Shown: one piece after another, positions 1-7,796 of the stretch
How positions within the stretch are numbered: the first letter of the stretch is position 1
Layout of the letters: every line of letters starts with the position of its first letter
Translations under genes and position numbers: made by a program
NCBI GenBank assembly: GCA_965219635.1
Contig: OZ244783.1
Coordinates: forward strand, 3,720,001 to 3,784,000
Length of the DNA stretch: 64,000 nucleotides
DNA from: JAPOXR01 sp965219635
Lineage (GTDB): Bacteria; Pseudomonadota; Alphaproteobacteria; Rhodobacterales; Rhodobacteraceae
Direction: 5' to 3'
The notes under the pieces: generated by a model
What the model was told of the DNA's origin: nothing
The model's input: only the letters and a program-made list of their open reading frames with translations
Database searches by the model: none

Positions 1-356
1 TGCTCGGCCTCAAGAATGGCCAGATCAAAAAATAGAGAATAGCCAAGCATGATACGGCTGCCAGTCCAACTGGCAAAACTCCCGATTGCCTGCCTGAAAT
101 CTGGAGAACCGGCAACGTCACTGTCCGTGATGCCGTGAATCCGCGTTGACGATTCCGGGATGGCCATTTGGGGGTTGACCAGAACGTCAAACGCCTCGCC
201 AGGCACTATCCGGCCGGACGAAAGACCGATCCCGGCAATCTCGATTATCCGGTCGTTCCTCGTATCGAGGCCGGTGGTTTCTGTGTCGAAAACCACGGCG
301 TCGAGGGACCCAAGCGGCATTCCAATGGCCGCTGGCGGTGCAGGTTCGAAGCTCAT
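1..356 (-). CDS. DEDDh 3'-5' exonuclease (DnaQ-like), C-terminus cut by window edge
   Basis: Reading leftward from ATG at 356, the protein begins MSFEPAPPAA and soon shows the first exonuclease motif VVFDTETTGL (about residues 21-30), with Asp24 and Glu26 as likely metal ligands. It continues with RIIEIAGIGL and HGITDSDV, typical of the DnaQ/polymerase III epsilon fold that removes nucleotides from 3' ends. An in-frame TAG at 366-368 just upstream supports this start. Only about 118 residues are inside the window, so the second and third catalytic motifs and any fused domain (DnaQ-like domains are often attached to CBS/DUF294 modules) cannot be seen. It could be a proofreading subunit, a RNase T-like enzyme or a fused regulatory exonuclease. 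The fold is secure; the role is not. Confidence 0.7.
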   Translation of the reverse strand, partial: MSFEPAPPAAIGMPLGSLDAVVFDTETTGLDTRNDRIIEIAGIGLSSGRIVPGEAFDVLVNPQMAIPESSTRIHGITDSDVAGSPDFRQAIGSFASWTGSRIMLGYSLFFDLAILEAE

Positions 357-402
357 CGGCCGCGACTACAGGACGATCTTGCCGGCATCGGTTCTGCTAC
401 CC

Positions 403-1530
403 TCATTCTGACTGATTTGGGAAATAGTCTTCGCAGACGCCTTCGCGCAACACATCTGCGGTGGCGCAGTGAAGTCCGCCGCCGAATGCGTAGGCATCGC
501 GCAACTCGACTTCAACGACTTCCATTCCAAGCCGGTCGATTTGCTCGGCCTGGTAGACCTCGGATTTCTCCACGCACACTGTCTTGGTGTCGAGAACCAG
601 CACATTCATCGAGAGCCAGACCGACGAATAGCACAATGGCGGTGGCTGGTTGTGTGCCGGTGGAGCCGCATCAATGATCTCCCAACCGTTCTTATGGAAC
701 AACTGCCGCTGATCGTCAGGAAGCCGTCGGTTGGGATTGTTCATCAGCAACCCCGGACGAAGCGGCGTGAATGTGGCATCAATGTGGATCGGATAAGGGT
801 CGCCAGGAAAGTTGACCGCGTGCACACGGTGGTCCGGGAAATGACGGCGAAGCCACTCAATCCCCTTGAGGTTGGTCGTGAAACCGTGCTGCACCACGAG
901 ATCGCGTCCAAGCCGGAGTACGTCCGCGGCGTCGAACAGAGGTTCATGCTCGGTTGTGACGAAGTGCTTGCGGGCTGTCCATTCCAGCCGCTGGTTCTCG
1001 CTTATGCTCTCGGAGAGATAGTCCTGATGGTAGTCTTCGTCCGTGAGGCGCGGTTTAGGTGCTGCCTCATGCCTGAATCCCGGGTCCTCCTCCCAGTATT
1101 GCTGCAACAGAGGCCTGTAGCAGAGATACTCGAACCACCGGCATCGATAGGACATGGTGGCTTCCAGTATTTCCCTGCCAACCGTGAGCAGTACGTCGCG
1201 TGGCGGCATGCAACCGAACTGGCTGGAAGTATGGAAGTCAGGTGTCCTTACGGCTTCAGAGAAATCAATCGGGGTAGGCCTGTCGACCCTGATCCCCCGC
1301 TTCCGAAGCAGATCGGCAAAGTTGTCGAGGAGCTCATTGCCTCTTGCAATCGACTCTTCTGGCCTCTTCCCATGGCAACCGCGCATATCGGAATCCACCG
1401 GTACTTTTGCGTCGAGGGCTGGTTCCGGGGGCGGGATGTGGCAGTCCGTAGCCACACCAACGATCACGTGCTTCAAAGGATCCCATTCGTTCCAACTGCA
1501 GACGTATGCCGGGCCTGAAGATTGCTTCAT
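403..1530 (-). CDS. Glycine amidinotransferase (AGAT)-like enzyme
   Basis: The 375-residue protein matches the L-arginine:glycine amidinotransferase family, which moves an amidino group from arginine to an amine acceptor through a cysteine intermediate. Blocks visible are FDAADVLRLGRD (about 199-210), GIEWLRRHFPDHRVH, DPYPIHIDATF with His249, and FGGGLHCATAD with the presumed nucleophile Cys355. These correspond to the Asp, His and Cys catalytic blocks of vertebrate GATM. Length is about that of the mature animal enzyme, and no signal peptide is seen. It follows iolC in the same direction after a 115-bp gap, so co-transcription is possible but not shown. The acceptor could be glycine (giving guanidinoacetate), or another amine as in cyanotoxin and antibiotic amidinotransferases. 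Family confidence is high; substrate is unknown. Confidence 0.82.
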   Translation of the reverse strand: MKQSSGPAYVCSWNEWDPLKHVIVGVATDCHIPPPEPALDAKVPVDSDMRGCHGKRPEESIARGNELLDNFADLLRKRGIRVDRPTPIDFSEAVRTPDFHTSSQFGCMPPRDVLLTVGREILEATMSYRCRWFEYLCYRPLLQQYWEEDPGFRHEAAPKPRLTDEDYHQDYLSESISENQRLEWTARKHFVTTEHEPLFDAADVLRLGRDLVVQHGFTTNLKGIEWLRRHFPDHRVHAVNFPGDPYPIHIDATFTPLRPGLLMNNPNRRLPDDQRQLFHKNGWEIIDAAPPAHNQPPPLCYSSVWLSMNVLVLDTKTVCVEKSEVYQAEQIDRLGMEVVEVELRDAYAFGGGLHCATADVLREGVCEDYFPNQSE

Positions 1531-1645
1531 GGTTGCTTCCCTGTACGATTTGGTGGTGTTTCCTGTGGCACCGGTTCATCTCCCGGCTGCTGTGGCATCC
1601 AGTTCTTGCCATAGACATGCATGCAAGTCGCTGTGCCCTTCATCT

Positions 1646-3529
1646 TCATCGGAGTTCTTCGTCGGCTTCAATGAGGCCCTCGAGCACTTCTGCGACACGC
1701 TCCGTAGTATTCTGATCGTCAAGGAGTCCGGATTGCCAGGCTGAAGGTATGCTGCCGAGTGAGCGCCGGCCAACGACTACGCCGCCGAAAGGCTGCAGGT
1801 CCGAAGCAAGTGACACTGTTTCGGCAATCGTATCTCCATCAAGTTTCGTGCCATCCACGATCACAGTGCGGCAATACTTGTCGTGTGAAGTCACGGTCTC
1901 ACAGATTGCGGCCCATTCTTCAGTGCTTGACTGCGGTTCGATCAGCCAACCGTCCGGATAAACGCCGAGCTCGTAGATTCCGGTGATTGCCTTCACATAT
2001 GCCTGTTCCCCAGCGTCCCCGCCCAACGAAGAATTCAGCCCAACCAGCAACTCCAAACCATTACGACGCGTTGCCGTGTGCAGCATTCTGAGGATTTCGT
2101 TGCGCTGCCGCCTGTCATGCAAATCAGGATCAGCCGTTGCCTCGAAGCGGGCAATGGCGACCCTGCCTACCGGCCATTCCGACAGGCCGCCAAAGTCGTA
2201 GCCGATCGTATCGTCGAAAGACTGCCGGTCACCTGCCCCGGGGTTTGCGATGCAACCGACCCATAGTCCAGTACCGGTGGCATCCATCAGCAACTGGCGG
2301 TCTGTGCCGGCGCCGAAAATCATGCCGCATCCTGTCCGGTGACGGGACACCAACCGGATTGCATCAAGACAGAGTGCCTTGAAACGTTCAGGCAACTCAT
2401 CGTCTGCCTGTCCCGTGGGCAACGGCTGTTCTTCCAGCGACATGAGCCGCAAAAACGGCCATCTCGACTTTTGAACCGTTGACCAGTGGATTTGCTCGAG
2501 TTCTGCATCCTTGCGCAATGCTGGCGTCTTGACCCCCCTTTCGAGAAACAGGTTCAGTTCCTCCCTTGAGGGATAAGACGGTGCGCATCCATGCCGGGAC
2601 ACGGCGAATGCACCGCAGGCGTTTGCCTGTTCAAGGGCTGTTGCCCAGCCCTTGCCGGTCAACCAGCCGTCAAGCAATCCTGCCATGAAGCCGTCGCCTG
2701 CGCCCAGAACGTTGAAGACCTCAACCGCAAATCCTCGTCCTGCCACTCCATCATCCAGGCTGTCCGGAATCCCGCCTTCAAAGGCTGATGCGCCCATCGG
2801 TCCGCGTTTGCAGACCAGTGTCGCCGCCGTCAATTGGCGGACTGCGCGCAGCGCTTCAATGGTATCCTGGCTGCCTCCGGCAATGTGAAACTCTTCCTCG
2901 GTACCGACTATCAGGTCAAACTTGTCCAAGACTGCCTGGAGAGTTTCCGTAACGCGTTCGGAAGCTATGTACCGGCTCTCTCCGGCGTCGTGACCGGCGA
3001 GGCCCCACAGGTTGGGGCGGTAGTCGATATCAAGAGCGGTCCGGATTCCGGCACGGCGGGCAATATCAAGCGCTTTCAATACTGCCGAGCATGTGTCGGG
3101 ATGGGAAAGGTGCGTTCCGGTAGGGCAGACGCAGCGGGATGCCTTGATGAACTCCGGATCAATGTCCTCGACGGAAAGCGCCATGTCGGCACAATTCTCC
3201 CGATAGAAGATCAACGGGAAGTCCTGATCATTACGGATACCCAGGATGACAAGCGCGGTGAGACGTTCAGGGTCGGTTTTGACGCCCCGGACATCAACGC
3301 CCTCGCGTTCCAGCTGCTCTCGAATGAACCGCCCCATATGTTCATCGCCAACACGGGTAATGACCGCGCTTCGCAATCCCAATCTCGCAGCTCCGGCGGC
3401 GATATTGGTTGGAGAGCCGCCAATATATTTACGGAAGGACGCCATGTCCTCCAGCCGGCCGCCCACCTGGCTGCCATAGAGATCAACCGACGATCGGCCG
3501 ATTGTTATCAGGTCAAGTTGCTTGGCCAT
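1646..3529 (-). CDS. iolC: 5-dehydro-2-deoxygluconokinase fused to DUF2090 (IolC-type)
   Basis: This 627-residue protein has two parts. Residues 1 to about 320 are a PfkB sugar kinase: first signature GGSPTNIAAG (37-46) and second signature NVLGAGDGFMAG (273-284), with Asp279 as likely catalytic base. Residues from about 330 to the end are a DUF2090 domain, often fused to IolC and probably acting as the aldolase that cleaves the phosphorylated product. In myo-inositol breakdown IolC phosphorylates 5-dehydro-2-deoxygluconate and the aldolase gives malonate semialdehyde and dihydroxyacetone phosphate. No other iol genes lie nearby, so the rest of the pathway must be elsewhere. It is divergent from the Rieske ferredoxin gene. 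The start gives a normal kinase N-terminus (MAKQLDLITIGRSSVDLYG). Confidence 0.88.
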   Translation of the reverse strand: MAKQLDLITIGRSSVDLYGSQVGGRLEDMASFRKYIGGSPTNIAAGAARLGLRSAVITRVGDEHMGRFIREQLEREGVDVRGVKTDPERLTALVILGIRNDQDFPLIFYRENCADMALSVEDIDPEFIKASRCVCPTGTHLSHPDTCSAVLKALDIARRAGIRTALDIDYRPNLWGLAGHDAGESRYIASERVTETLQAVLDKFDLIVGTEEEFHIAGGSQDTIEALRAVRQLTAATLVCKRGPMGASAFEGGIPDSLDDGVAGRGFAVEVFNVLGAGDGFMAGLLDGWLTGKGWATALEQANACGAFAVSRHGCAPSYPSREELNLFLERGVKTPALRKDAELEQIHWSTVQKSRWPFLRLMSLEEQPLPTGQADDELPERFKALCLDAIRLVSRHRTGCGMIFGAGTDRQLLMDATGTGLWVGCIANPGAGDRQSFDDTIGYDFGGLSEWPVGRVAIARFEATADPDLHDRRQRNEILRMLHTATRRNGLELLVGLNSSLGGDAGEQAYVKAITGIYELGVYPDGWLIEPQSSTEEWAAICETVTSHDKYCRTVIVDGTKLDGDTIAETVSLASDLQPFGGVVVGRRSLGSIPSAWQSGLLDDQNTTERVAEVLEGLIEADEELR

Positions 3530-3947
3530 GGCTGATCGCCTTTACGTCCAGAAACCTGTGCACTCGGTGGCGGCTGATTGTTGCGGGCATCGCTGAAATG
3601 CACACCGCATGCTGTCCTGTCAATGCGGGGCCGGATCGCGCAGAATGCGCAATCTTGAAACCAAACTGTCTTTGCTAAACTCGACCGGAGTCCGGCTGGA
3701 TCTCGTTCAATGAACGGGACGGGGCACCCGGGCCGGAGATCAGGATGCAAGGTCAGCCGGTTCACTGAATGCACAGTCCGAGCGTCAGGGACCTTGCGCG
3801 AGAGTTGGACGGTTGTTTAGGCTCATGGAGACCGCTGGACCGGTGCCCCCTCGTTTGAATTGCCGGCTGGATGGTATTCCGGTACATCTGCCGCTTGAGT
3901 TGACCAGATCATTGCCGCAATAGCAGAACTGCCCAAGGAGAGTTGCC
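3530..3947. other. Divergent intergenic region, iolC/Rieske gene
   Basis: This 418-bp stretch separates two genes that point away from each other, so it should hold both promoters. The only clear structure is a near-palindrome at 3634-3654. A weak TTGAAA (3655-3660) and TAAACT (3676-3681) pair on the plus strand has a short 15-bp spacer and is only a tentative promoter. No ORF in it looks real. Confidence 0.4.
3634..3654. promoter_or_regulatory. Near-perfect 9-bp inverted repeat, possible operator
   Basis: Arms GATCGCGCA (3634-3642) and TGCGCAATC (3646-3654) are reverse complements except at one position and are separated by GAA. The site is inside the divergent region between iolC and the Rieske gene, the expected place for a shared operator. 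No regulator gene is adjacent, so the binding protein is unknown. Confidence 0.35.
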
Positions 3948-4262
3948 ATGCCAGACTGGATCGATGCCTGTTCCACCAACGATATTGAAGCCGAGGATTT
4001 GATCAGATTCGACCATTCCGATGGCCGGACCTTCGCCATATACAGGTCTCCCGAGGATGAGTACTTTTGTACAGACGGTCTCTGCACCCACGAACTCGTG
4101 CACCTAGCTGACGGGTTGGTGATGGACAATCTGATCGAATGCCCGATGCACAATGGTGTGTTCGACTACAAGACAGGCAAGGCAAAGAGATCCCCTGCTT
4201 GCGATGACCTGGCCACTTATCCGACCAAGGTGCAAGACGGCCGCGTGTTGATCCAGGTCTGA
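3948..4262 (+). CDS. Small Rieske [2Fe-2S] ferredoxin (MocE-like)
   Basis: The 104-residue protein is a stand-alone Rieske ferredoxin. The iron-sulfur ligands are in CTH (Cys46, His48) and CPMH (Cys65, His68), the C-x-H...C-x-x-H pattern of Rieske clusters. Such proteins pass electrons from a reductase to a terminal oxygenase. Size and sequence style resemble the MocE ferredoxins of rhizobial catabolic clusters, which work with a desaturase-like MocD oxygenase. Neither an oxygenase nor a reductase is adjacent: the next gene is aroC after 51 bp. A good AGGAG ribosome site lies six bases before the ATG. The cluster is certain; its partner is unknown. The histidine-rich hydroxylase at 18.2-19.3 kb is a possible but distant candidate. 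Confidence 0.85.
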   Translation: MPDWIDACSTNDIEAEDLIRFDHSDGRTFAIYRSPEDEYFCTDGLCTHELVHLADGLVMDNLIECPMHNGVFDYKTGKAKRSPACDDLATYPTKVQDGRVLIQV

Positions 4263-4313
4263 CCATCCAATGCTGCAGTACAAGTGCAAGGCGCCTGAAA
4301 CGGAGATCTGGCC

Positions 4314-5411
4314 ATGTCGGTGAATTCCTTCGGGCGGCTGTTCCGTTTCACAACCTGGGGCGAAAGCCACGGCCCGGCAATCGGTGCTACCGTCGACGGC
4401 TGCCCGCCTGGCATCCCGCTTGACGAGACGATGCTGCAATTCTGGCTGGACCGCCGCCGGCCGGGCCAGAACCGTTTCACGACACAGCGGCGAGAGCCCG
4501 ACACGGTTGAAATCCTGTCTGGCGTGTTTGAAGGCCTGACGACAGGTACACCCATCCAGTTGATGATCAGGAACCAGGACCAGCGGTCCAAGGACTATTC
4601 GGAAATTGTCGACAAGTTCCGGCCCGGCCATGCCGACTTCACCTATCTGACCAAATACGGAATTCGCGATCATCGCGGCGGCGGGCGATCATCGGCGCGG
4701 GAAACAGCCTCCCGCGTTGCAGCTGGCGGCGTTGCCCGTGAAGTTCTCAAATCCCTTATGCCCGGAATAAGGATCACTGGTTACCTTACGCAGGTCGGCA
4801 AGTCGGCGATTGATCAGGAGAAGTTCTGCCTGGAGGAAATCGAGCGCAATCCCTTCTGGTCGCCCGACGCTGTGGCGGCGAAGGAGTGGGAGGCGTTGAT
4901 AGACCGCACCCGCAAATCGGGGGACTCTCTTGGCGCGATCGTGGAATGCACTGCCAGCGGCGTTCCGGCCGGGCTTGGCGCTCCGGTCTATGGCAAGCTG
5001 GATGGAGATCTGGCAGCGGCCATGATGTCCATCAATGCCGTAAAAGCGGTGGAGATTGGCGCCGGCATGGCGGCGGCAGGATTGACCGGCAGTGAGAATG
5101 CCGACGAGATGTTCCCCGGCCCAGATGGCCCGGAGTTTTCATCCAACAATGCCGGCGGCATTCTCGGTGGTATTTCCAGCGGTCAGGATGTGGTTGTCCG
5201 TTTTGCGGTCAAGCCGACCTCTTCAATTCTCAAGCCGAGAAGGACCGTCAACAAGGCGGGCGAGGCAACAGAGATTGTGACCAAGGGCAGGCATGACCCC
5301 TGTGTCGGAATTCGCGCGGTGCCGGTTGCAGAGGCCATGATGGCTTGCGTACTTGCCGATCATATCCTGCTGGACAGGGGCCAGATCGGCTTGGCCCGGA
5401 ACGCCGATTGA
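4314..5411 (+). CDS. aroC: Chorismate synthase
   Basis: The 365-residue protein is a full-length chorismate synthase, which converts 5-enolpyruvylshikimate 3-phosphate to chorismate using reduced FMN, the last step of the shikimate pathway. Family signatures seen are GESHG (16-20) with its catalytic histidine and RGGGRSSARETASR (121-134), plus the C-terminal GRHDPCVGIRAVPVAEAM block. A GGAG motif lies about eight bases before the ATG. The gene follows the Rieske ferredoxin gene by 51 bp in the same direction and is followed by a hairpin with a T-run, so it probably ends that transcript. No other aro genes are near, as is usual in alphaproteobacteria. Confidence 0.97.
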   Translation: MSVNSFGRLFRFTTWGESHGPAIGATVDGCPPGIPLDETMLQFWLDRRRPGQNRFTTQRREPDTVEILSGVFEGLTTGTPIQLMIRNQDQRSKDYSEIVDKFRPGHADFTYLTKYGIRDHRGGGRSSARETASRVAAGGVAREVLKSLMPGIRITGYLTQVGKSAIDQEKFCLEEIERNPFWSPDAVAAKEWEALIDRTRKSGDSLGAIVECTASGVPAGLGAPVYGKLDGDLAAAMMSINAVKAVEIGAGMAAAGLTGSENADEMFPGPDGPEFSSNNAGGILGGISSGQDVVVRFAVKPTSSILKPRRTVNKAGEATEIVTKGRHDPCVGIRAVPVAEAMMACVLADHILLDRGQIGLARNAD

Positions 5412-5419
5412 TGCTTCAT

Positions 5420-5470
5420 CCGGAGGTGTCGCCGGGGCCTGACTTCCCAAGACAACACCCGGTCTTTTTT
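5420..5470 (+). terminator. Probable rho-independent terminator after aroC
   Basis: A stem forms between CCG...GGTGT (5420-5429, with a two-base GA bulge) and ACACCCGG (5455-5462), followed at once by TCTTTTTT. The loop is long (about 25 nt) and the stem short, so it is plausible rather than strong. It sits nine bases after the aroC stop and before the ABC exporter genes. Confidence 0.5.
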
Positions 5471-5509
5471 GATTGACCAATCCTGAATTTGTCCAGTAAC
5501 GGCGGCCGC

Positions 5510-6409
5510 ATGCCTGTAGCTGACCGTACACAACCGACCGCCATCCATGCTACCGGCCTTGCCAAGCGGTTCGGGCCGGTACAAGCAGTTTCGCAAGTTG
5601 ATTTGACCCTGGAGCGAGGCGACTCGCTGGGCCTTCTGGGCCCCAATGGCGCAGGTAAATCCACGACGCTCAAGTTGCTGATGGGGCTCCTGTCGCCTGA
5701 CAGTGGCAGCGCTGTGGTTTTTGGGCACCCGGCTGGCAGCCCGCTGGCCCGTGCGCGTGTTGGCTCTACGCCTCAATCAGCAGGATTTCCCGATCAGCTG
5801 ACGCCGCGCGAGCTCCTCGATTACACTGGAGTGCGCTATGGAATGCGCCCGGCAATGGACGATATTGTTTCCAGATTTGGCCTTGAATGCCTGATCGACC
5901 GCCGGGTTGCAGGGTTTTCCGGCGGCGAAGTCCGGCGTGTGGCGCTGGCGCTTGCCTTCGCCGGGGAGCCAGATCTTGTCTTTCTTGACGAACCGACGAC
6001 CGGCCTTGATGCTCAAGCACGGCAGGAGTTTCATGCTTTCGCCCGGGATTATGTTGCCCAGGGAGGATCCCTGGTGCTGACGTCGCACTACTGGGATGAA
6101 GTTGAGGCCGTCTGCAAGACCATTGCCTTGATTGACAAGGGAGAGACCGTCCTTGCCGGAAATCTCGAAGACATCCGTTCCCGCACATCTGTCAATCGGA
6201 TCAACTTTGTCTTGCCTGAGGAGGTCACACCGCCGGAGTGGCTGACCGCTACGCAGACAGGGCGATACTGGCATACGGAAAGCGCAGACAGCGACGCGGT
6301 GCTGCGCCGAATGGTCGCCGAGGGTATACCCTTCCAGCACCTCACCATAGAACAACTGACGCTCAAGGATCTGATTGAACGGATCCGCCAGGAGGAAATT
6401 CAAGCATGA
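5510..6409 (+). CDS. ABC-2 type exporter, ATP-binding protein
   Basis: The protein (299 residues from ATG 5510) is an ABC ATPase of the drug/lipid export class. Walker A is GPNGAGKST (about 44-52), the ABC signature is FSGGEVRRVALA, Walker B is LVFLDEPTTGLD, and the switch histidine is in VLTSHYWDEVEA. It energises a membrane partner, encoded next with a 4-bp overlap (ATGA), so the two are translationally coupled. A TTG at 5489 is in frame and could extend the N-terminus by seven residues, but neither start has a clear ribosome site. The exported compound cannot be told: daunorubicin-, Nod factor- and polysaccharide-type exporters share this layout. Confidence 0.88.
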   Translation: MPVADRTQPTAIHATGLAKRFGPVQAVSQVDLTLERGDSLGLLGPNGAGKSTTLKLLMGLLSPDSGSAVVFGHPAGSPLARARVGSTPQSAGFPDQLTPRELLDYTGVRYGMRPAMDDIVSRFGLECLIDRRVAGFSGGEVRRVALALAFAGEPDLVFLDEPTTGLDAQARQEFHAFARDYVAQGGSLVLTSHYWDEVEAVCKTIALIDKGETVLAGNLEDIRSRTSVNRINFVLPEEVTPPEWLTATQTGRYWHTESADSDAVLRRMVAEGIPFQHLTIEQLTLKDLIERIRQEEIQA

Positions 6410-7140
6410 ACTCCCGGCTTCGAGCTGAATGCCAGCTGATCCTGCGCGTGCTGTTCCGTCAACCTGCCTTCTGGATTCCGACGGTCATTCTTCCTGCGAT
6501 GCTCTATTCGTTCTTCGGTGCGCAGGCCGGAGGAGGACTCTGGGCGGCCAATGCGATGGCCTCGTTCTGCATATTCGCCGTACTCGGTGTCGGGTTTTTC
6601 CAGTTTGGGGTCGGCACTGCTCAGGACCGCGAAAGCCCTTTTGAGGCGTGGCAGCGCAGCCTGCCCGGCGGCATAACCCTGCAGTGGGTAGCCAGGATCA
6701 TTGCTGCGTTGATTTTCGTTGCACTTGCCGTGTTGCTTGTCATCGTCGTCGCAATTCTTCTGAATGGCATTCAACTGGACACGCGGGCGTGGATGCGGCT
6801 GATATTTGTGTGCCTGATTTCGGTTATCCCCACGACTCTGATGGGAATTGCCTTGGGTTCCGTATGTTCAGCGCGCACTGCTGTTCCTTTGGCAACTCTG
6901 ATCTATCTGCCGCTTGCGTATCTTGGAGGGTTGTGGCTGCCACCGATGGTGATGCCGCCGGTAATCAACGCGATTTCCGAGTGGGCACCAACCCGTGCAA
7001 TGGGCGAACTTAGCTGGTCCGCCGTTAACGGCACTCCGTGGGCGTCCAGTCATGTCTTGCTATTGATTGCCTGGTCCGTGGCGGCCGCGGCTTTCGTCAT
7101 CGTGGCGCAGTTGCGATTGCGGGTGATGGCCGAGAAATAG
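6406..7140 (+). CDS. ABC-2 type exporter, membrane protein
   Basis: The 244-residue protein has about six hydrophobic helices (for example WIPTVILPAMLYSFFGAQA, FVALAVLLVIVVAILLNGI and TLIYLPLAYLGGLWLPPMV) and fits the ABC-2 permease family. The motif GLWLPPMVMP before the last helices is typical of these exporters. Its ATG overlaps the stop of the ATPase gene by four bases, so they form a two-gene export system. There is no duplicated domain, so a functional transporter would be a homodimer of this protein with two ATPase subunits. Substrate is unknown. Confidence 0.85.
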   Translation: MNSRLRAECQLILRVLFRQPAFWIPTVILPAMLYSFFGAQAGGGLWAANAMASFCIFAVLGVGFFQFGVGTAQDRESPFEAWQRSLPGGITLQWVARIIAALIFVALAVLLVIVVAILLNGIQLDTRAWMRLIFVCLISVIPTTLMGIALGSVCSARTAVPLATLIYLPLAYLGGLWLPPMVMPPVINAISEWAPTRAMGELSWSAVNGTPWASSHVLLLIAWSVAAAAFVIVAQLRLRVMAEK

Positions 7141-7559
7141 GTGGGCCTTGGGCCAACCTGTTGTTGCCGGCATCCAGACTGCGTCCTTCCATGTTCAGCG
7201 ACAGGCCGTGCAGTTTCATTCGGCGGCTTGCCTGTGGTTGCACATGGTGGCTGAAGTGGAATTGCAGGCAGGTTTCTGCAAGCGGGCTCTCCCTTTCATG
7301 ACATCGTGGCCTTCACTAACTGTGCAGTAGTGATCGCTTCGTTGTCCAACTGGGCACATTGCGGCAGCGGTCCCCATACCGCGTCCGAACACCACCCATT
7401 GCCTGCCGGACGAAGTTGGTTCAGGGTGCGGTGGTGTGCAGTTGATGCAGTCATTCATGGGGCATCTTCCTGGAACAGCCCTATTCCGAGTGACACTGAG
7501 AACTGCCGCGCAGCAGGCGGTTGTGGGGCCTCTTCGTCCCCGCAACAGGAGGGCCCGCC
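7141..7559. other. Intergenic region without recognisable gene
   Basis: This 419-bp stretch follows the exporter operon. Overlapping ORFs occur on both strands (for example a leftward one spanning 7216-7644), but none has a good ribosome site or familiar motif, and they run antisense to each other. No terminator or promoter stands out. It may be the leader of the downstream small ORF and PrpD/MttB genes. Confidence 0.3.
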
Positions 7560-7796
7560 ATGTGGATTGCCGGTCTGGAAAGCAACGGCGAGATATCCGG
7601 TGGAATTCAGATTCCGTGTGGCGGCATTCGGCATCTGAATGCACTGCAGCGAGGCCGGAACATCACTCCAGGCTTGGCTATGGGGGCCTGCAATAACTGG
7701 CCGGGTACAGCAACACTTGGACTTGATGGCGCCGTCTTCGCGTCGGCCGGTCATGCTGGCGGATCGGAATATCTGACTGGAAGGCCGAGCGAATGA
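7560..7796 (+). CDS. Small hypothetical protein, tightly coupled to PrpD-like gene
   Basis: An ATG at 7560 is preceded by AGGAGGG (7547-7553) at an ideal six-base spacing, the strongest ribosome site in this area. The 78-residue product begins MWIAGLESNG and contains GLAMGACNNWPGTATLGLDG. It ends in an ATGA overlap with the next gene (start 7793), suggesting translational coupling. I do not recognise a family; there are two cysteines and no hydrophobic helix or signal peptide. It may be a real small protein, a leader ORF, or a remnant whose ribosome site serves the downstream gene. Confidence 0.35.
   Translation: MWIAGLESNGEISGGIQIPCGGIRHLNALQRGRNITPGLAMGACNNWPGTATLGLDGAVFASAGHAGGSEYLTGRPSE

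Noticed and set aside
469..1518. Long rightward ORF opposite the amidinotransferase gene
   Set aside because: It is antisense to a gene with clear family motifs, has no motif of its own and no good ribosome site.
7216..7644. Leftward ORF in the gap before the PrpD-like gene
   Set aside because: No motif and no ribosome site; the rightward small ORF has much better initiation signals.
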